NCBI RefSeq assembly: GCF_013408555.1
Contig: NZ_JACBZN010000001.1
Location: forward strand, 1,612,001 to 1,676,000
Length of the DNA: 64,000 nucleotides
Reading direction: 5' to 3'
From: Aeromicrobium tamlense
GTDB taxonomy: Bacteria; Actinomycetota; Actinomycetes; Propionibacteriales; Nocardioidaceae
In this document: piece after piece, positions 38,193-49,688 of the stretch
Layout of the letters: the number at the start of each line of letters is the position of its first letter
Numbering within the stretch: the first letter of the stretch is position 1
Notes under the pieces: generated by a model
The model's database searches: none
Told to the model about the DNA's origin: nothing
Seen by the model: only the letters and a program-made list of their open reading frames with translations
Program-made: the position numbers and the translations under genes

Positions 38193-39752
38193 ATGACGAA
38201 CCGGCTCCGCATCCAGACACCCCAGCACGAGTCGGTCGAGAGTGCCGTCGAGGCTCTCGTCGCGGAGCGGTTCGCGTCACGGCTCTTCGCCGAGGACCCC
38301 ACCCTGTGGGGTCCCGAGGCGGAGTCGGAGGCGGCGATCCGCCTGTCGTGGGTGACCCTGCACGAGTCCTCGCGCGCGCTCGTCCCCGACATCGTCGCCC
38401 TGCGCGACGAGCTGCGCGGGCGCGGCGTGAGCCGTGTGGTCCTGTGCGGCATGGGAGGCTCGTCCCTGGCCCCCGAGGTCATCTGCGCGGCCGAGGGCGT
38501 CGAGCTCGACGTGCTCGACTCCTCCCAGCCCGACATGGTGCGGTCGGCGATCCACGACCTCGAGTCGACCGTCGTGGTGGTGTCGAGCAAGTCCGGCGGC
38601 ACGGTCGAGACCGACAGCCAGCGCCGGATCTTCGAGCAGGCGTTCACCGACGCCGGCCTCGACCCGTCCGCCCACATCGTCGTGGTCACCGACCCGGGCT
38701 CCCCGCTCGACGAGCAGGCCACGGCCGCGGGCTACCGCGTCTTCCGGGCCGATCCGCACGTCGGCGGCCGCTACTCGGCGCTCACCGCGTTCGGTCTCGT
38801 GCCGAGCGGTCTGGCCGGCGCCGACATCGCGGCGCTGCTCGACCAGGCCGGCCAGGTCGTCGCCGATCTCGAGGACGACGCGGCCTCCAACGACGGACTG
38901 CGGCTCGGCGCCCTGCTCGGCGTCGCCGCGCGCGAGGGCGTCGACAAGGTCGTCCTGTTCGACCACGACGGCCGGGGGCTCGGCGACTGGATCGAGCAGC
39001 TCGTCGCGGAGTCGACCGGCAAGGACGAGACCGGCATCCTGCCCGTCGTCGCCCTCTCCCCCGGCGACCCCGTCACGTCCGACGAGATCGTCGTCCACCT
39101 CGGCACCGAGGACCTGCCGTCCCAGCCGTGGTCGGCCGCCGTGCAGGGCTCGCTGGGTGGTCAGTTCCTCATCTGGGAGGTCGCCACGGCCGTCGCCGGG
39201 CGGATCCTCTCGATCGACCCGTTCGACCAGCCCGACGTCGAGAGCGCCAAGGCCGCCGCGCGCGAGCTGCTGGGCGGAGACGCCTCGCTGCCCGAGCCCG
39301 ACCACCGTGGCGACGTCGCCGACGTCTACGGCTCGTCCGCCACGAGCGTGGCCGACGCGATCGGCGAGCTGCTGCAGCAGGTCGGCGACCGCGAGTACCT
39401 CGCCCTGCAGCTGTACCTCGACCGCTGGGCGCTCCAGGGCCTCGAGTCCCTCGCGCCGCGGCTGGCCGCCCGCCTCTCCCGGCCGGTGACGTTCGGCTGG
39501 GGCCCGCGCTTCCTCCACTCCACCGGCCAGTACCACAAGGGCGGGACACCGGTCGGCGTCTTCCTGCAGGTCACGTGCGACCCGGCCGAGGACCTGCCGG
39601 TGCCCGGACGCGACTTCACACTCGGCCAGTTCATCGAGTCGCAGGCCGCGGGCGACGCCCAGGTGCTGCGCGACAAGGGCCGACCCGTGCTGCGCCTGCA
39701 CCTGCACGACCTCGAGGCCGGACTCGCCGCGATCAAGGACGCCCTGGCATGA
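38193..39752 (+). CDS. pgi: glucose-6-phosphate isomerase
   Basis: A 519-aa isomerase with sugar-isomerase domains: VVLCGMGGSSLAPEV near residues 82-96, the phosphate-binding VVSSKSGGTVET near 129-140, and GWGPRFLHSTGQYHKGG towards the end. It converts glucose 6-phosphate and fructose 6-phosphate into each other, linking the two pathways of the window. Its presence between tal and zwf resembles Streptomyces rather than Mycobacterium. Start ATG 38193 is 2 nt after the tal stop; the stop overlaps zwf as ATGA. Confidence 0.94.
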   Translation: MTNRLRIQTPQHESVESAVEALVAERFASRLFAEDPTLWGPEAESEAAIRLSWVTLHESSRALVPDIVALRDELRGRGVSRVVLCGMGGSSLAPEVICAAEGVELDVLDSSQPDMVRSAIHDLESTVVVVSSKSGGTVETDSQRRIFEQAFTDAGLDPSAHIVVVTDPGSPLDEQATAAGYRVFRADPHVGGRYSALTAFGLVPSGLAGADIAALLDQAGQVVADLEDDAASNDGLRLGALLGVAAREGVDKVVLFDHDGRGLGDWIEQLVAESTGKDETGILPVVALSPGDPVTSDEIVVHLGTEDLPSQPWSAAVQGSLGGQFLIWEVATAVAGRILSIDPFDQPDVESAKAAARELLGGDASLPEPDHRGDVADVYGSSATSVADAIGELLQQVGDREYLALQLYLDRWALQGLESLAPRLAARLSRPVTFGWGPRFLHSTGQYHKGGTPVGVFLQVTCDPAEDLPVPGRDFTLGQFIESQAAGDAQVLRDKGRPVLRLHLHDLEAGLAAIKDALA

Positions 39753-41266
39753 GCCCCAACCCACTGCGCGACCCGCGCGACCGCCGCCTTCCCCGGATCG
39801 CCGGACCCTGCACCGTCGTGATGTTCGGCGTCACGGGCGACCTCGCGCGCAAGAAGCTGATCCCCGCGATCTACGACCTGGCCAACCGCGGCCTGCTGCC
39901 GCCGGGCTTCGGCCTCGTCGGCTTCGCCCGTCGCGACTGGGGCGACGGAACGTTCGCCGCGCTGCTGAAGAAGGCCGCCAAGGCCGGCGCCCGCACCGAG
40001 TGGAGCGAGACCGTCTGGAAGCAGCTGGCCGCCGGCATCAAGTTCGTCCCGGGGCAATTCGACGACGACGACGCGTGGGAGGAGCTGGCCAAGACCCTCA
40101 CGAAGCTCGACGAGCGCCAGGGCACGGGCGGCAACCACGCCTTCTACCTGTCGATCCCGCCGGGCCTGTTCCCCACCGTCGTGTCCAAGATCGACGAGCA
40201 CGGACTGGCCAAGCCCGGCACGGGCTGGCGCCGCGTGGTCATCGAGAAGCCCTTCGGGCACGACCTCGAGTCCGCCAAGGAGCTCAACCAGCTGATCGGC
40301 AACGTCTTCGAGTCCGAGTCGGTCTTCCGGATCGACCACTACCTGGGCAAGGAGACGGTGCAGAACATCCTCGCGCTGCGGTTCGCGAACCAGATGTTCG
40401 AGCCCGTCTGGAACGCCCAGTACGTCGACCACGTGCAGATCACGATGGCCGAGGACATCGGCATCGGCTCGCGCGCGGGCTACTACGACGGCATCGGCGC
40501 CGCCCGCGACGTCATCCAGAACCACCTGCTCCAGCTGCTGGCCCTCGTGGCGATGGAGGAGCCCGTCGCGTTCGACGCCTCCAGCCTGCGGGTCGAGAAG
40601 CAGAAGGTCCTGCGCAGCCTGCGGCTTCCCGCCGACCTCGACAAGCACTCGGCGCACGCGCAGTACGTCGAGGGCTGGGCGGGCGGTCAGCCCGTCGTCG
40701 GGTACCTCGAGGAGGAGGGCACCGATCCGAAGTCCCTCACCGAGACCTATGCCGCGCTGCGCCTCGACATCGAGACGCGCCGCTGGGCCGGCGTCCCGTT
40801 CTACCTGCGCACCGGGAAGCGACTGGGCCGGCGGGTCACCGAGGTCGCGGTCGTGTTCAAGAAGGCGCCGCACCTGCCCTTCGAGAGCAACGACGTGACC
40901 GAGCTCGGGCACAACGCCCTCGTGATGCGCATCCAGCCCGACGAGGGCGTCACGATGCGGTTCGGGGCCAAGGTGCCCGGCACCACGATGGAGATCCGCG
41001 ACGTCAACATGGACTTCGTCTACGGCGGCTCGTTCGTCGAGAGCAGCCCCGAGGCGTACGAGCGGCTCATCCTCGACGTGCTGCTCGGCGACCCGCCGCT
41101 GTTCCCGCAGCACCGGGAGGTCGAGCTGTCCTGGAAGATCCTCGATCCGGTGATCGAGCATTGGTCGCGCAAGCGCACGATCGACACCTACCAGGCCGGC
41201 ACGTGGGGCCCGCAGTCCGCGGTCGACATGCTGGCTCGCGACGGCCGCGTCTGGAGGCGACCCTGA
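39749..41266 (+). CDS. zwf: glucose-6-phosphate 1-dehydrogenase
   Basis: A 505-aa G6PD with the cofactor-binding GVTGDLARKKLIPAIYDLA at residues ~29-47, the catalytic motif RIDHYLGKET and EKPFGHDLESA. It starts the oxidative pentose phosphate branch and makes NADPH. It is coupled to pgi (ATGA) and to opcA (TGATG), whose product activates or assembles it in actinobacteria. Confidence 0.96.
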   Translation: MSPNPLRDPRDRRLPRIAGPCTVVMFGVTGDLARKKLIPAIYDLANRGLLPPGFGLVGFARRDWGDGTFAALLKKAAKAGARTEWSETVWKQLAAGIKFVPGQFDDDDAWEELAKTLTKLDERQGTGGNHAFYLSIPPGLFPTVVSKIDEHGLAKPGTGWRRVVIEKPFGHDLESAKELNQLIGNVFESESVFRIDHYLGKETVQNILALRFANQMFEPVWNAQYVDHVQITMAEDIGIGSRAGYYDGIGAARDVIQNHLLQLLALVAMEEPVAFDASSLRVEKQKVLRSLRLPADLDKHSAHAQYVEGWAGGQPVVGYLEEEGTDPKSLTETYAALRLDIETRRWAGVPFYLRTGKRLGRRVTEVAVVFKKAPHLPFESNDVTELGHNALVMRIQPDEGVTMRFGAKVPGTTMEIRDVNMDFVYGGSFVESSPEAYERLILDVLLGDPPLFPQHREVELSWKILDPVIEHWSRKRTIDTYQAGTWGPQSAVDMLARDGRVWRRP

Positions 41267-42177
41267 TGGACCTGACCCTCGAGGACACCAACGCCGCGTC
41301 GGTGGCCAAGGCCCTGACCAAGGGACGCTCGCTCGCGGGCAGTCCCGCGATGGACATGGTGCTCACGTTCCTCATCGTCACCGACGACGAGAACGTCGCT
41401 GAGGCGATGAAGGCCGCGAACGTGCTGCAGCACGAGCACCCCTCCCGCGTCCTGGGCGTGATCCTGGGCGACGGGCGGGGCAAGCCGCGCCTCAACGCTC
41501 GCGTGCGCGTCGGCGCCGGGTCCCCGGGCGAGTCCGTGCTCCTGCGCATGTCCGGCCCGCTCGTGAAGCACGCGGAGTCCGCCGTGCTCCCCCTGCTGCT
41601 GCCCGACTCCCCCGTGGTCGTCTGGTGGCCCGGCGTGGGCCCGCTGGAGCCGTCGCTCGATCCGATCGGCCGCCTGGCTCGACGCCGGCTCACCGACTCC
41701 GAGCGCACGCCGGCGCCGGTGCAGTGGCTGCACAAGCTCGCGCCCGGCTACGACCCGGGCGACACCGACCTCGCGTGGACCCGTCTCACCCTGTGGCGCG
41801 CCCTGCTGGCCGCCGCGCTCGACCAGACCTCGGGGTCGGCCACCGGTGGCCGCATCCTGGCCGACGACATCAACCCCGTCGCCGTGCTCCTGCAGGCCTG
41901 GCTCGAGTGCCGCCTCGGCGTGCCGATCGAGTTCGTCGACGACGACTCCGGCTCGCAGATCCAGCGCGTCACGCTCTTCACCGACGTGGGCGACATCGAC
42001 ATCCGGCGCACCGACGAGATGGCCTGCGAGTTCAGCGTGCCGGGATCGTCGCCGCGCATCGTGCCGATCCGACGCCGCACGATCCCCGAGCTGCTCGCCG
42101 AGGACCTGCGCCGCCTCGACGCCGACGAGATCTACGGCGAGACCCTGCAGCACCTGGTCACCGGAAAGGACCGATGA
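41266..42177 (+). CDS. opcA: glucose-6-phosphate dehydrogenase assembly protein OpcA
   Basis: A 303-aa OpcA: N-terminal LTFLIVTDDENVAEAMKAA, central VVVWWPGVGP and PGYDPGDTDLAWTRLT, and C-terminal RRTIPELLAEDLRRLDADE. OpcA binds Zwf and is needed for its full activity, a role worked out in cyanobacteria and corynebacteria. It starts at ATG 41266, sharing one base with the zwf stop. Confidence 0.95.
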   Translation: MDLTLEDTNAASVAKALTKGRSLAGSPAMDMVLTFLIVTDDENVAEAMKAANVLQHEHPSRVLGVILGDGRGKPRLNARVRVGAGSPGESVLLRMSGPLVKHAESAVLPLLLPDSPVVVWWPGVGPLEPSLDPIGRLARRRLTDSERTPAPVQWLHKLAPGYDPGDTDLAWTRLTLWRALLAAALDQTSGSATGGRILADDINPVAVLLQAWLECRLGVPIEFVDDDSGSQIQRVTLFTDVGDIDIRRTDEMACEFSVPGSSPRIVPIRRRTIPELLAEDLRRLDADEIYGETLQHLVTGKDR

Positions 42178-42181
42178 GCCG

Positions 42182-42883
42182 ATGACGATCCAGATCTTCG
42201 ACAGCGCGAACGACCTCGCCCTCGCGGTGTCACGCCAGCTGGCCGCACGCGTGCAGTCGGTCACCGCCGCCGGCCGGCCGCCGCGGATCGTGCTCACTGG
42301 CGGCACCATCGCCGGGAGGATCTACGGCCGATTGTCCGGCGAGAACGCCGACTGGACCCGCGCCGAGTACTGGTGGGGCGACGAGCGCTTCGTCCCCGAG
42401 GGCCACGAGGACCGCAACGACCGCCAGGCGCGCGAGGGCTTCCTCGACCGCCTCGGCGTCCCGGCCGACCACGTGCACGCCATGCCCGCGCACGGCTGCG
42501 ACCTGTCGATGGCCGACGCCGCCGACGCCTACGCGAAGACGCTGCCCGAGGACCCGTTCGACGTCGTGCTGCTCGGCGTCGGGCCGGACGCCCACATCGC
42601 CTCGCTCTTCCCCGGCCACCCCCAGGTGCACGAGACCGAGCGTCGCGCCGTCGAGGTCCTCGACTCCCCCAAGCCGCCGCCGCAGCGCATCACGCTGACC
42701 TACCCGGCGCTCAACCACACGCGGGCGACCTGGTTCGTCGTGTCGGGCGCCGACAAGGCCGAGGCCGTCGCGAGGGCGATGAGCGGCACCCCGATCGACG
42801 AGGCGCCCGCCGCCGGCGCCCGCGGCCTCGAGGAGACCCTGTGGTTCCTCGACACCGCCGCGGCCTCGAAGCTGCCGCGCTGA
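42182..42883 (+). CDS. pgl: 6-phosphogluconolactonase
   Basis: A 233-aa DevB/Pgl-type lactonase with VLTGGTIAG near residues 38-46, the active-site strand YWWGDERFVPEGHEDRN, and VVLLGVGPDAHIASLFPG. It hydrolyses 6-phosphogluconolactone, the step after Zwf. It starts 4 nt after opcA and is the last gene of the operon. A structured region and a strong terminator follow. The next enzyme, 6-phosphogluconate dehydrogenase, is not encoded in the window. Confidence 0.95.
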   Translation: MTIQIFDSANDLALAVSRQLAARVQSVTAAGRPPRIVLTGGTIAGRIYGRLSGENADWTRAEYWWGDERFVPEGHEDRNDRQAREGFLDRLGVPADHVHAMPAHGCDLSMADAADAYAKTLPEDPFDVVLLGVGPDAHIASLFPGHPQVHETERRAVEVLDSPKPPPQRITLTYPALNHTRATWFVVSGADKAEAVARAMSGTPIDEAPAAGARGLEETLWFLDTAAASKLPR

Positions 42884-42900
42884 GCCGGGACGCTGAGGGC

Positions 42901-42982
42901 GCGGTGAGTCCTCAACCCTTCCCCGCGCTCCCCGGTTGGCCGTCAACCGCATGGGGCACCGTTGAGGTTGACAGCTCACCGC
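42901..42982 (+). repeat. nested inverted repeats between pgl and the terminator
   Basis: Outer arms GCGGTGAG (42901-42908) and CTCACCGC (42975-42982) enclose CCTCAAC (42910-42916) with GTTGAGG (42961-42967) and an inner hairpin CGGTTG (42933-42938) with CAACCG (42944-42949). A competing pairing joins GTCAACC (42942-42948) to GGTTGAC (42966-42972), which excludes the last two. No reading frame covers it. It lies in the pgl 3' UTR, 24 bp before the terminator. Confidence 0.6.
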
Positions 42983-43005
42983 CTCCTCCGGCGGCCCGCC
43001 ATGAC

Positions 43006-43037
43006 GAAGGCCCGTCACCGCAGGGTGACGGGCCTTC
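43006..43037. terminator. strong terminator between pgl and rbpA operons
   Basis: GAAGGCCCGTCACC (43006-43019) and GGTGACGGGCCTTC (43024-43037) form a perfect 14-bp stem with a 4-base loop between two convergent operons. T/A-rich bases follow in both directions (CTTC-TC and its complement), so it likely stops both. Confidence 0.88.
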
Positions 43038-43048
43038 TCAGATGGTGC

Positions 43049-43402
43049 TCAGAAGATGATCTCGCCGGTCTTGCGCTTGCTGCGCAGGGTGTCGAGGGCT
43101 TCCTTGAGGATGTCGGCGGCCTCGGTCTCGGAGCGGCGCTCCTTCACGTAGGCCAGGTGCGTCTTGTAGGGCTCGGTCTTCGGCGCGTCGGGCCGGTTGT
43201 CCGAGTCCATGCTGGCGGGCATGCCGCACTTCGGGCAGTCCCACTCCACCGGCACCTCGGCCTCGATGGCGAAGTTCAGCGTGACCGCGTGGTCGTTCGT
43301 GCAGAAGTACGAGACGGCCTGGCGCGGTGCGGCCTCGCCACGCTCGGCCTCGCCCATGGGGCCGGCGCCGATGCGGCTGCCGCGAATCGCTCCGGCGGCC
43401 AT
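43049..43402 (-). CDS. rbpA: RNA polymerase-binding protein RbpA
   Basis: A 117-aa RbpA with a zinc-binding core: Cys34 and His38 (FCTNDH) and Cys56, Cys59 (WDCPKCG), then the basic linker and C-terminal sigma-interacting domain (EPYKTHLAYVKERRS...ADILKEAL). RbpA is an actinobacterial transcription activator that binds RNA polymerase and group I sigma factors. It is the last gene of the minus-strand glycolysis operon; its start overlaps the secG stop by one base (TGATG). Confidence 0.95.
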   Translation of the reverse strand: MAAGAIRGSRIGAGPMGEAERGEAAPRQAVSYFCTNDHAVTLNFAIEAEVPVEWDCPKCGMPASMDSDNRPDAPKTEPYKTHLAYVKERRSETEAADILKEALDTLRSKRKTGEIIF

Positions 43403-43638
43403 CAGTTGCTGACCTTCAGCAGCAGGCCGAGCGCGAAGACGCACACGACCCACACGACGGCGACGCCGATGGTGATCCGGTCGAGGTTGCGCTCGGCGAC
43501 CGACGACCCGCTGAGCGAGCTCGAGACGCCGCCGCCGAACATGTCGGAGAGACCGCCGCCTCGGCCCTTGTGCATCAGCACGAGGACGATCATGAGCAGG
43601 CTGCTCAGGGCGAGCAGCACGGAGAACGCGATGACCAC
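43402..43638 (-). CDS. secG: preprotein translocase subunit SecG
   Basis: A 78-aa SecG with two membrane helices (about residues 3-22 and 54-74), the loop KGRGGGLSDMFGGG and the conserved NLDRITIG. It is part of the SecYEG channel. The start is GTG 43638. Its position after tpiA and before rbpA is the usual actinobacterial one. Confidence 0.94.
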   Translation of the reverse strand: MVIAFSVLLALSSLLMIVLVLMHKGRGGGLSDMFGGGVSSSLSGSSVAERNLDRITIGVAVVWVVCVFALGLLLKVSN

Positions 43639-43653
43639 GTCGCTCCCTTTCGG

Positions 43654-44451
43654 TCAGGACCCCTGGAGGTCTGGCATGTCGTAGAACCGGGCGATCCCGG
43701 CGAACTCCTCCGCGACCAGACTCGCCCCGCCGACCAACGCTCCGTCGACATCGGGCTTCGCCATGATCGCGGCCACATTCGCCGCCTTGACCGATCCGCC
43801 GTAAAGGATACGTGTCTGCTGGGCCGCCTCGGTACCCCAGGTCTCCGCGAGTCGTCCACGGATGGCCGAGCAGACCTCCTGGGCGTCCTCGGGAGTGGCG
43901 ACCTCGCCCGTGCCGATGGCCCAGACCGGCTCGTACGCGATGACGAGACCGGCGACCTGCTCGGCCGTGAAGCCGGCCAGCGAGCCGTCGACCTGGGCCA
44001 GCGTGTACGCCACGTGCTCGCCGGCCTGACGGACCTCGAGGCCCTCGCCCACGCACACGATGGGCGTCATGCCCGCCGCGAGCGTCTTGGCGGCCTTCGC
44101 GTTCACGAGCTCGTCCGACTCACCGTGGTACTCACGACGCTCGGAGTGGCCGACGACGACGTACGAGCAGCCCAGCTTGGCCAGCATGGCCGCCGAGATC
44201 TCGCCCGTGTACGCGCCGCCGTCGTGCGCCGAGACGTCCTGGGCGCCGTAGCCGATCGGTAGCTTGTCGCCGTCGATCAGCGTCTGCACGCTGCGCAGGT
44301 CGGTGAACGGCGGGATCACGACGACCTCGCTCTTGGCGTGGTCGTGCTTCTTGTCCGACAGGGTCCACGCCAGCTTCTGGACCAGGACCACCGCCTCCTG
44401 GTGGTTCAGGTTGGACTTCCAGTTGCCCGCCATCAGGGGCGTACGGCTCAT
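43654..44451 (-). CDS. tpiA: triosephosphate isomerase
   Basis: A 265-aa TIM barrel with Lys12 (MAGNWKSNL), the catalytic His in VVVGHSERR and the catalytic Glu in [11 protein letters not shown]. It interconverts dihydroxyacetone phosphate and glyceraldehyde 3-phosphate. Start ATG 44451 gives the standard N-terminus and is 76 nt after pgk, the widest gap between the genes from gap to rbpA; nothing recognisable is in that gap. Confidence 0.96.
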   Translation of the reverse strand: MSRTPLMAGNWKSNLNHQEAVVLVQKLAWTLSDKKHDHAKSEVVVIPPFTDLRSVQTLIDGDKLPIGYGAQDVSAHDGGAYTGEISAAMLAKLGCSYVVVGHSERREYHGESDELVNAKAAKTLAAGMTPIVCVGEGLEVRQAGEHVAYTLAQVDGSLAGFTAEQVAGLVIAYEPVWAIGTGEVATPEDAQEVCSAIRGRLAETWGTEAAQQTRILYGGSVKAANVAAIMAKPDVDGALVGGASLVAEEFAGIARFYDMPDLQGS

Positions 44452-44527
44452 GACGCCACCGCCTTGGGAGAAGTGCAGTGTGGCAGTGCCGTCATTCGTG
44501 TCCTCATGTTCGCTCGCTGGCGCTCGC

Positions 44528-45724
<1,197 letters not shown>

Positions 45725-45732
45725 GGAGGACC

Positions 45733-46764
<1,032 letters not shown>

Positions 46765-46774
46765 TTACGTCCTC

Positions 46775-46780
46775 ACCCTA
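46775..46780 (-). promoter_or_regulatory. -10 box upstream of gap (TAGGGT)
   Basis: TAGGGT on the minus strand would start transcription about 37 nt before GTG 46731, giving a leader with its own AGGAG. It lies in the 96-bp gap after whiA, so gap-pgk-tpiA-secG-rbpA may be expressed apart from uvrC-whiA. Confidence 0.45.
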
Positions 46781-46827
46781 CCGAGAGCGCCCGTCACATC
46801 GCACCGGGCGTCGCCGCTCGCGAGATC

Positions 46828-47811
46828 TCAACCGTCGGCGTACTGATCGGGGTTGAGCCCCGCCTCGGTGTCGTCGATCCCGAGGTCGTGCGCCCGCTTG
46901 TCGGCCATCGCCAGCAGGCGGCGGATCCGGCCCGCGATCGCGTCCTTGGTCAGCGGCGGCTCGTGCAGCTGGCCGAGCTCCTCCAGACTGGCCTCGCGGT
47001 GCTGCACCCGCAGCTCGCCGGCGAGGCGCAGATGGTCGGGCACCTCCTCCGCCAGGATGTCGAGCGCGCGCTGGGCGCGAGCGCCGGCGGCGACGGCCGC
47101 GCGGGCCGAGCGGCGCTGGTTGGCGTCGTCGAAGTTGGCGAGACGGTTGGCGGTGGCGCGCACCTCGCGGCGCATCCGACGCTCCTCCCACGCCAGCAGC
47201 GTCTCGTGGGCGCCCAGTCGGGTGAGGAGCGCGCCGATGGCCTCGCCGTCGCGGATGACGACACGGTCGCCACCGCGGACCTCGCGGGCCTTGGCCGAGA
47301 CGCCGACGCGCCGGGCGGCGCCCACCATCGCGAGGGCGGCCTCGGGGCCGGGGCAGCCGATCTCGAGCGCGGACGATCGACCCGGCTCGGTGAGGGAGCC
47401 GCGGGCCAGGAACGCGCCGCGCCACGCGGCGACGGCGTCGCACGAGGGACCCGAGACGACCTGGGGAGGGAGGCCGCGGACGGGGCGGCCGCCACCGTCG
47501 ACGAGGCCGGTCTGGCGGGCGAGCAGCTCGCCTCCGCGCGCGATGCGCACGACGTAGAGCGTGGTCTTCCGGACCCCGGCGCCCTGCTGGACGATGATCT
47601 CGCTCTCGTGGCCGTAGACCTCGGCGATCTCCTGACGCAGGCGACGCGCGGCGGCGGCGGTGTCGAGCTCGGCCTCGATCACGATCCGGCCCGAGACGAT
47701 GTGCAGGCCCCCGGAGAAGCGCAGCGTCGTCGAGACCTCGGCCTTGCGGCAGCACGCCTTCGTCACGGGGATGCGGGCCACTTCCGCCTTCACCTGAGCC
47801 GTCATCGCCAT
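46828..47811 (-). CDS. whiA: sporulation/division regulator WhiA
   Basis: A 327-aa WhiA: an N-terminal LAGLIDADG-like domain ([20 protein letters not shown] at ~17-36 and [15 protein letters not shown]) and a C-terminal helix-turn-helix ([25 protein letters not shown]). WhiA regulates sporulation septation in Streptomyces and is found in all Gram-positives. Start ATG 47811 shares its A with the stop of a two-codon frame (see findings); ATG 47805 is a second possible start. Confidence 0.94.
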   Translation of the reverse strand: MAMTAQVKAEVARIPVTKACCRKAEVSTTLRFSGGLHIVSGRIVIEAELDTAAAARRLRQEIAEVYGHESEIIVQQGAGVRKTTLYVVRIARGGELLARQTGLVDGGGRPVRGLPPQVVSGPSCDAVAAWRGAFLARGSLTEPGRSSALEIGCPGPEAALAMVGAARRVGVSAKAREVRGGDRVVIRDGEAIGALLTRLGAHETLLAWEERRMRREVRATANRLANFDDANQRRSARAAVAAGARAQRALDILAEEVPDHLRLAGELRVQHREASLEELGQLHEPPLTKDAIAGRIRRLLAMADKRAHDLGIDDTEAGLNPDQYADG

Positions 47812-47862
47812 TACGTCATCAGCCTCCAGTCCAGCGGTCCCGAGTAGCCCGCTCGGGCCACT

Positions 47863-48828
47863 CTATGCCCGGGCTGGTGACGCGGGGGCGAACGTGGTGG
47901 CAAAGACCTCGGCCAGCGCGGCCGGATCGTGCTGGTCGGCCTGCTCGGTGGAGCGGACGTCGGCCGTGACGAGGCGCGCGCCCAGTTGCGCGGCGGCCCG
48001 CGTGAGGGCGTCCACGTCGCGCGCGGCGCGGGTGTCGGCCACGACGACGTCGAGGCGCAGGTCGGGCGCGTGCGCCGCGAGCACCTCGAGGTGCTCCTCG
48101 GGCGTCAGGTGCTCGGTCTCCCCCGGCTGCGCCACGAGGTTGAGCACGAGGGCGCGCTTCGCGGGCGTGCGCAGCAGCGCCTGGCGCAGCTGAGGCACGA
48201 GGAGGGTGGGCATGACGCTGGTGAACCAGGAGCCGGGCCCGATCGTGACCCAGTCGGCGGCCTCGAGCGCCGCGACGGCCTGCGGGCACGCCGGCGGGTC
48301 GCCGGGCTCCAGGCGGACGGCCTGGATGCGTCCGGGCGTCGTGGCGACCTCGGCCTGGCCGCGCACGACCTCGATCCGGGCGGGCGGGCCGAAGTCGACG
48401 TCGGCCTCGATGTCGAGCGGGACGTTGGCCATCGGCAGCACGCGGCCGCGCGCGCCGAGGAGCTCGGCCACGAGATCGAGGCCGGCGACCTGGTCGCGCT
48501 CCATGTCCCACAGCGCCGCGAGCAGCAGGTTGCCGACGGGGTGGCCGGCGAGCGGGCCCGCTCCCCCGAACCGGTGCTGCAGGATCTCGGCCCACGCCCG
48601 GCCCCAGTCGTCGTCGCCGCACAGGGCCGCCAGCGCCATGCGCAGGTCGCCGGGCGGAAGGATGCCGAACTCGGTGCGCAGGCGCCCCGACGAGCCGCCG
48701 TTGTCGGCGACCGTGACGATGCCGGTGAGCCGACTCGTGACGTGCCGCAGCGCCGACAGCGTGGCCGCCAGGCCGTGCCCTCCCCCGAGCGCGACCACGG
48801 CGGGCCCCCCGGCCCGCTCGGTGGTCAC
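47863..48828 (-). CDS. yvcK: YvcK/CofD family gluconeogenesis factor
   Basis: A 321-aa protein with the Rossmann-like GGGHGLAATL near residues 15-24, VADNGGSSGRLRTEFG and the ending typical of YvcK. In Bacillus and Mycobacterium, YvcK-type proteins control carbon use and cell-wall synthesis and bind UDP-sugars. The start GTG 48828 overlaps the rapZ stop as GTGA. It lies between rapZ and whiA in the order conserved across Gram-positives. Confidence 0.93.
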   Translation of the reverse strand: MTTERAGGPAVVALGGGHGLAATLSALRHVTSRLTGIVTVADNGGSSGRLRTEFGILPPGDLRMALAALCGDDDWGRAWAEILQHRFGGAGPLAGHPVGNLLLAALWDMERDQVAGLDLVAELLGARGRVLPMANVPLDIEADVDFGPPARIEVVRGQAEVATTPGRIQAVRLEPGDPPACPQAVAALEAADWVTIGPGSWFTSVMPTLLVPQLRQALLRTPAKRALVLNLVAQPGETEHLTPEEHLEVLAAHAPDLRLDVVVADTRAARDVDALTRAAAQLGARLVTADVRSTEQADQHDPAALAEVFATTFAPASPARA

Positions 48829-49688
48829 TCGCGTCCCAGGTCGCGGTGGACGACGAGCGTCCGGACGTCGCGCGTGCGAAGTCGCTCCGAGAGGGCCTCG
48901 GCCATCGCGACGCTGCGGTGGCGGCCGCCGGTGCAGCCGATGCCGACCGTGAGGAAGAGCTTGTCCTCCTGCAGGAAGCCGTTGGTGATCATCGAGAGCA
49001 GCTCGACGTAGCGGTCGAGGAACTCCTGCGACCGCTCCTGCTTGTAGACGTACTCGCGCACGGGCTCGTCCTGGCCGCTGAGGGGACGCAGGTCGTCGAC
49101 CCAGAACGGGTTGGGCAGGAAGCGCATGTCGGCGACCATGTCGGCGTCGATCGGGATGCCGTACTTGAAGCCGAACGACACGATCGTGACGTGCAGGCCG
49201 CGCTCGTCCTCCACCTCGAAGGCCTGGCGGACCCGGTGGGCCAGCTGGTGCACGTTGAGCCGGCTGGTGTCGATGACGAGGTCGGCACGGCCGCGGATCG
49301 TGCGCAGCAGCTCGCGCTCGCGGACGAGGCCGTCCATGAGGCGGCCCTGGCGGCTCAGCGGGTGGGGCCGGCGCGCCGCCTCCTGGCGGCGGACGAGCAC
49401 CTCGTCGGCGGCCTCGAGGTAGAGCGTGCGCACGCGGACACCGAGGTCGTGGACGGACTCGATCGCGTCGACGAGGCCGAAGAAGAACGTCCGGGAGCGC
49501 GAGTCGACGACGACGGCGAGCCGGTCGATGTCCTCGGCCGCGTCGACCGAGCTGACGAGGTCGTTGAGCATGCCCGGGGGCAGGTTGTCGACCACGTAGT
49601 AGCCGAGCTTCTCGAGCGCCTTGGCCGCGGTGCTGCGGCCGGCGCCGGTCATCCCGGTGACGAGGACGAACTCGGTGAGCTTGGTCAT
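48825..49688 (-). CDS. rapZ: RNase adapter/P-loop nucleotide-binding protein RapZ
   Basis: A 287-aa protein with P-loop GMTGAGRS at residues 12-19, VVDNLPPG, and the C-terminal phosphate-binding region [16 protein letters not shown]. The E. coli protein controls glucosamine-6-phosphate synthase through RNase E; the actinobacterial role is unclear. It overlaps uvrC (ATGA) and yvcK (GTGA), so the three are tightly coupled. Confidence 0.94.
   Translation of the reverse strand: MTKLTEFVLVTGMTGAGRSTAAKALEKLGYYVVDNLPPGMLNDLVSSVDAAEDIDRLAVVVDSRSRTFFFGLVDAIESVHDLGVRVRTLYLEAADEVLVRRQEAARRPHPLSRQGRLMDGLVRERELLRTIRGRADLVIDTSRLNVHQLAHRVRQAFEVEDERGLHVTIVSFGFKYGIPIDADMVADMRFLPNPFWVDDLRPLSGQDEPVREYVYKQERSQEFLDRYVELLSMITNGFLQEDKLFLTVGIGCTGGRHRSVAMAEALSERLRTRDVRTLVVHRDLGRE

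Noticed and set aside
44452-44527. Regulatory element in the 76-bp pgk-tpiA gap
   Set aside because: It contains a short CGCTCGCTGG-type duplication but no stem, box or frame I could support.
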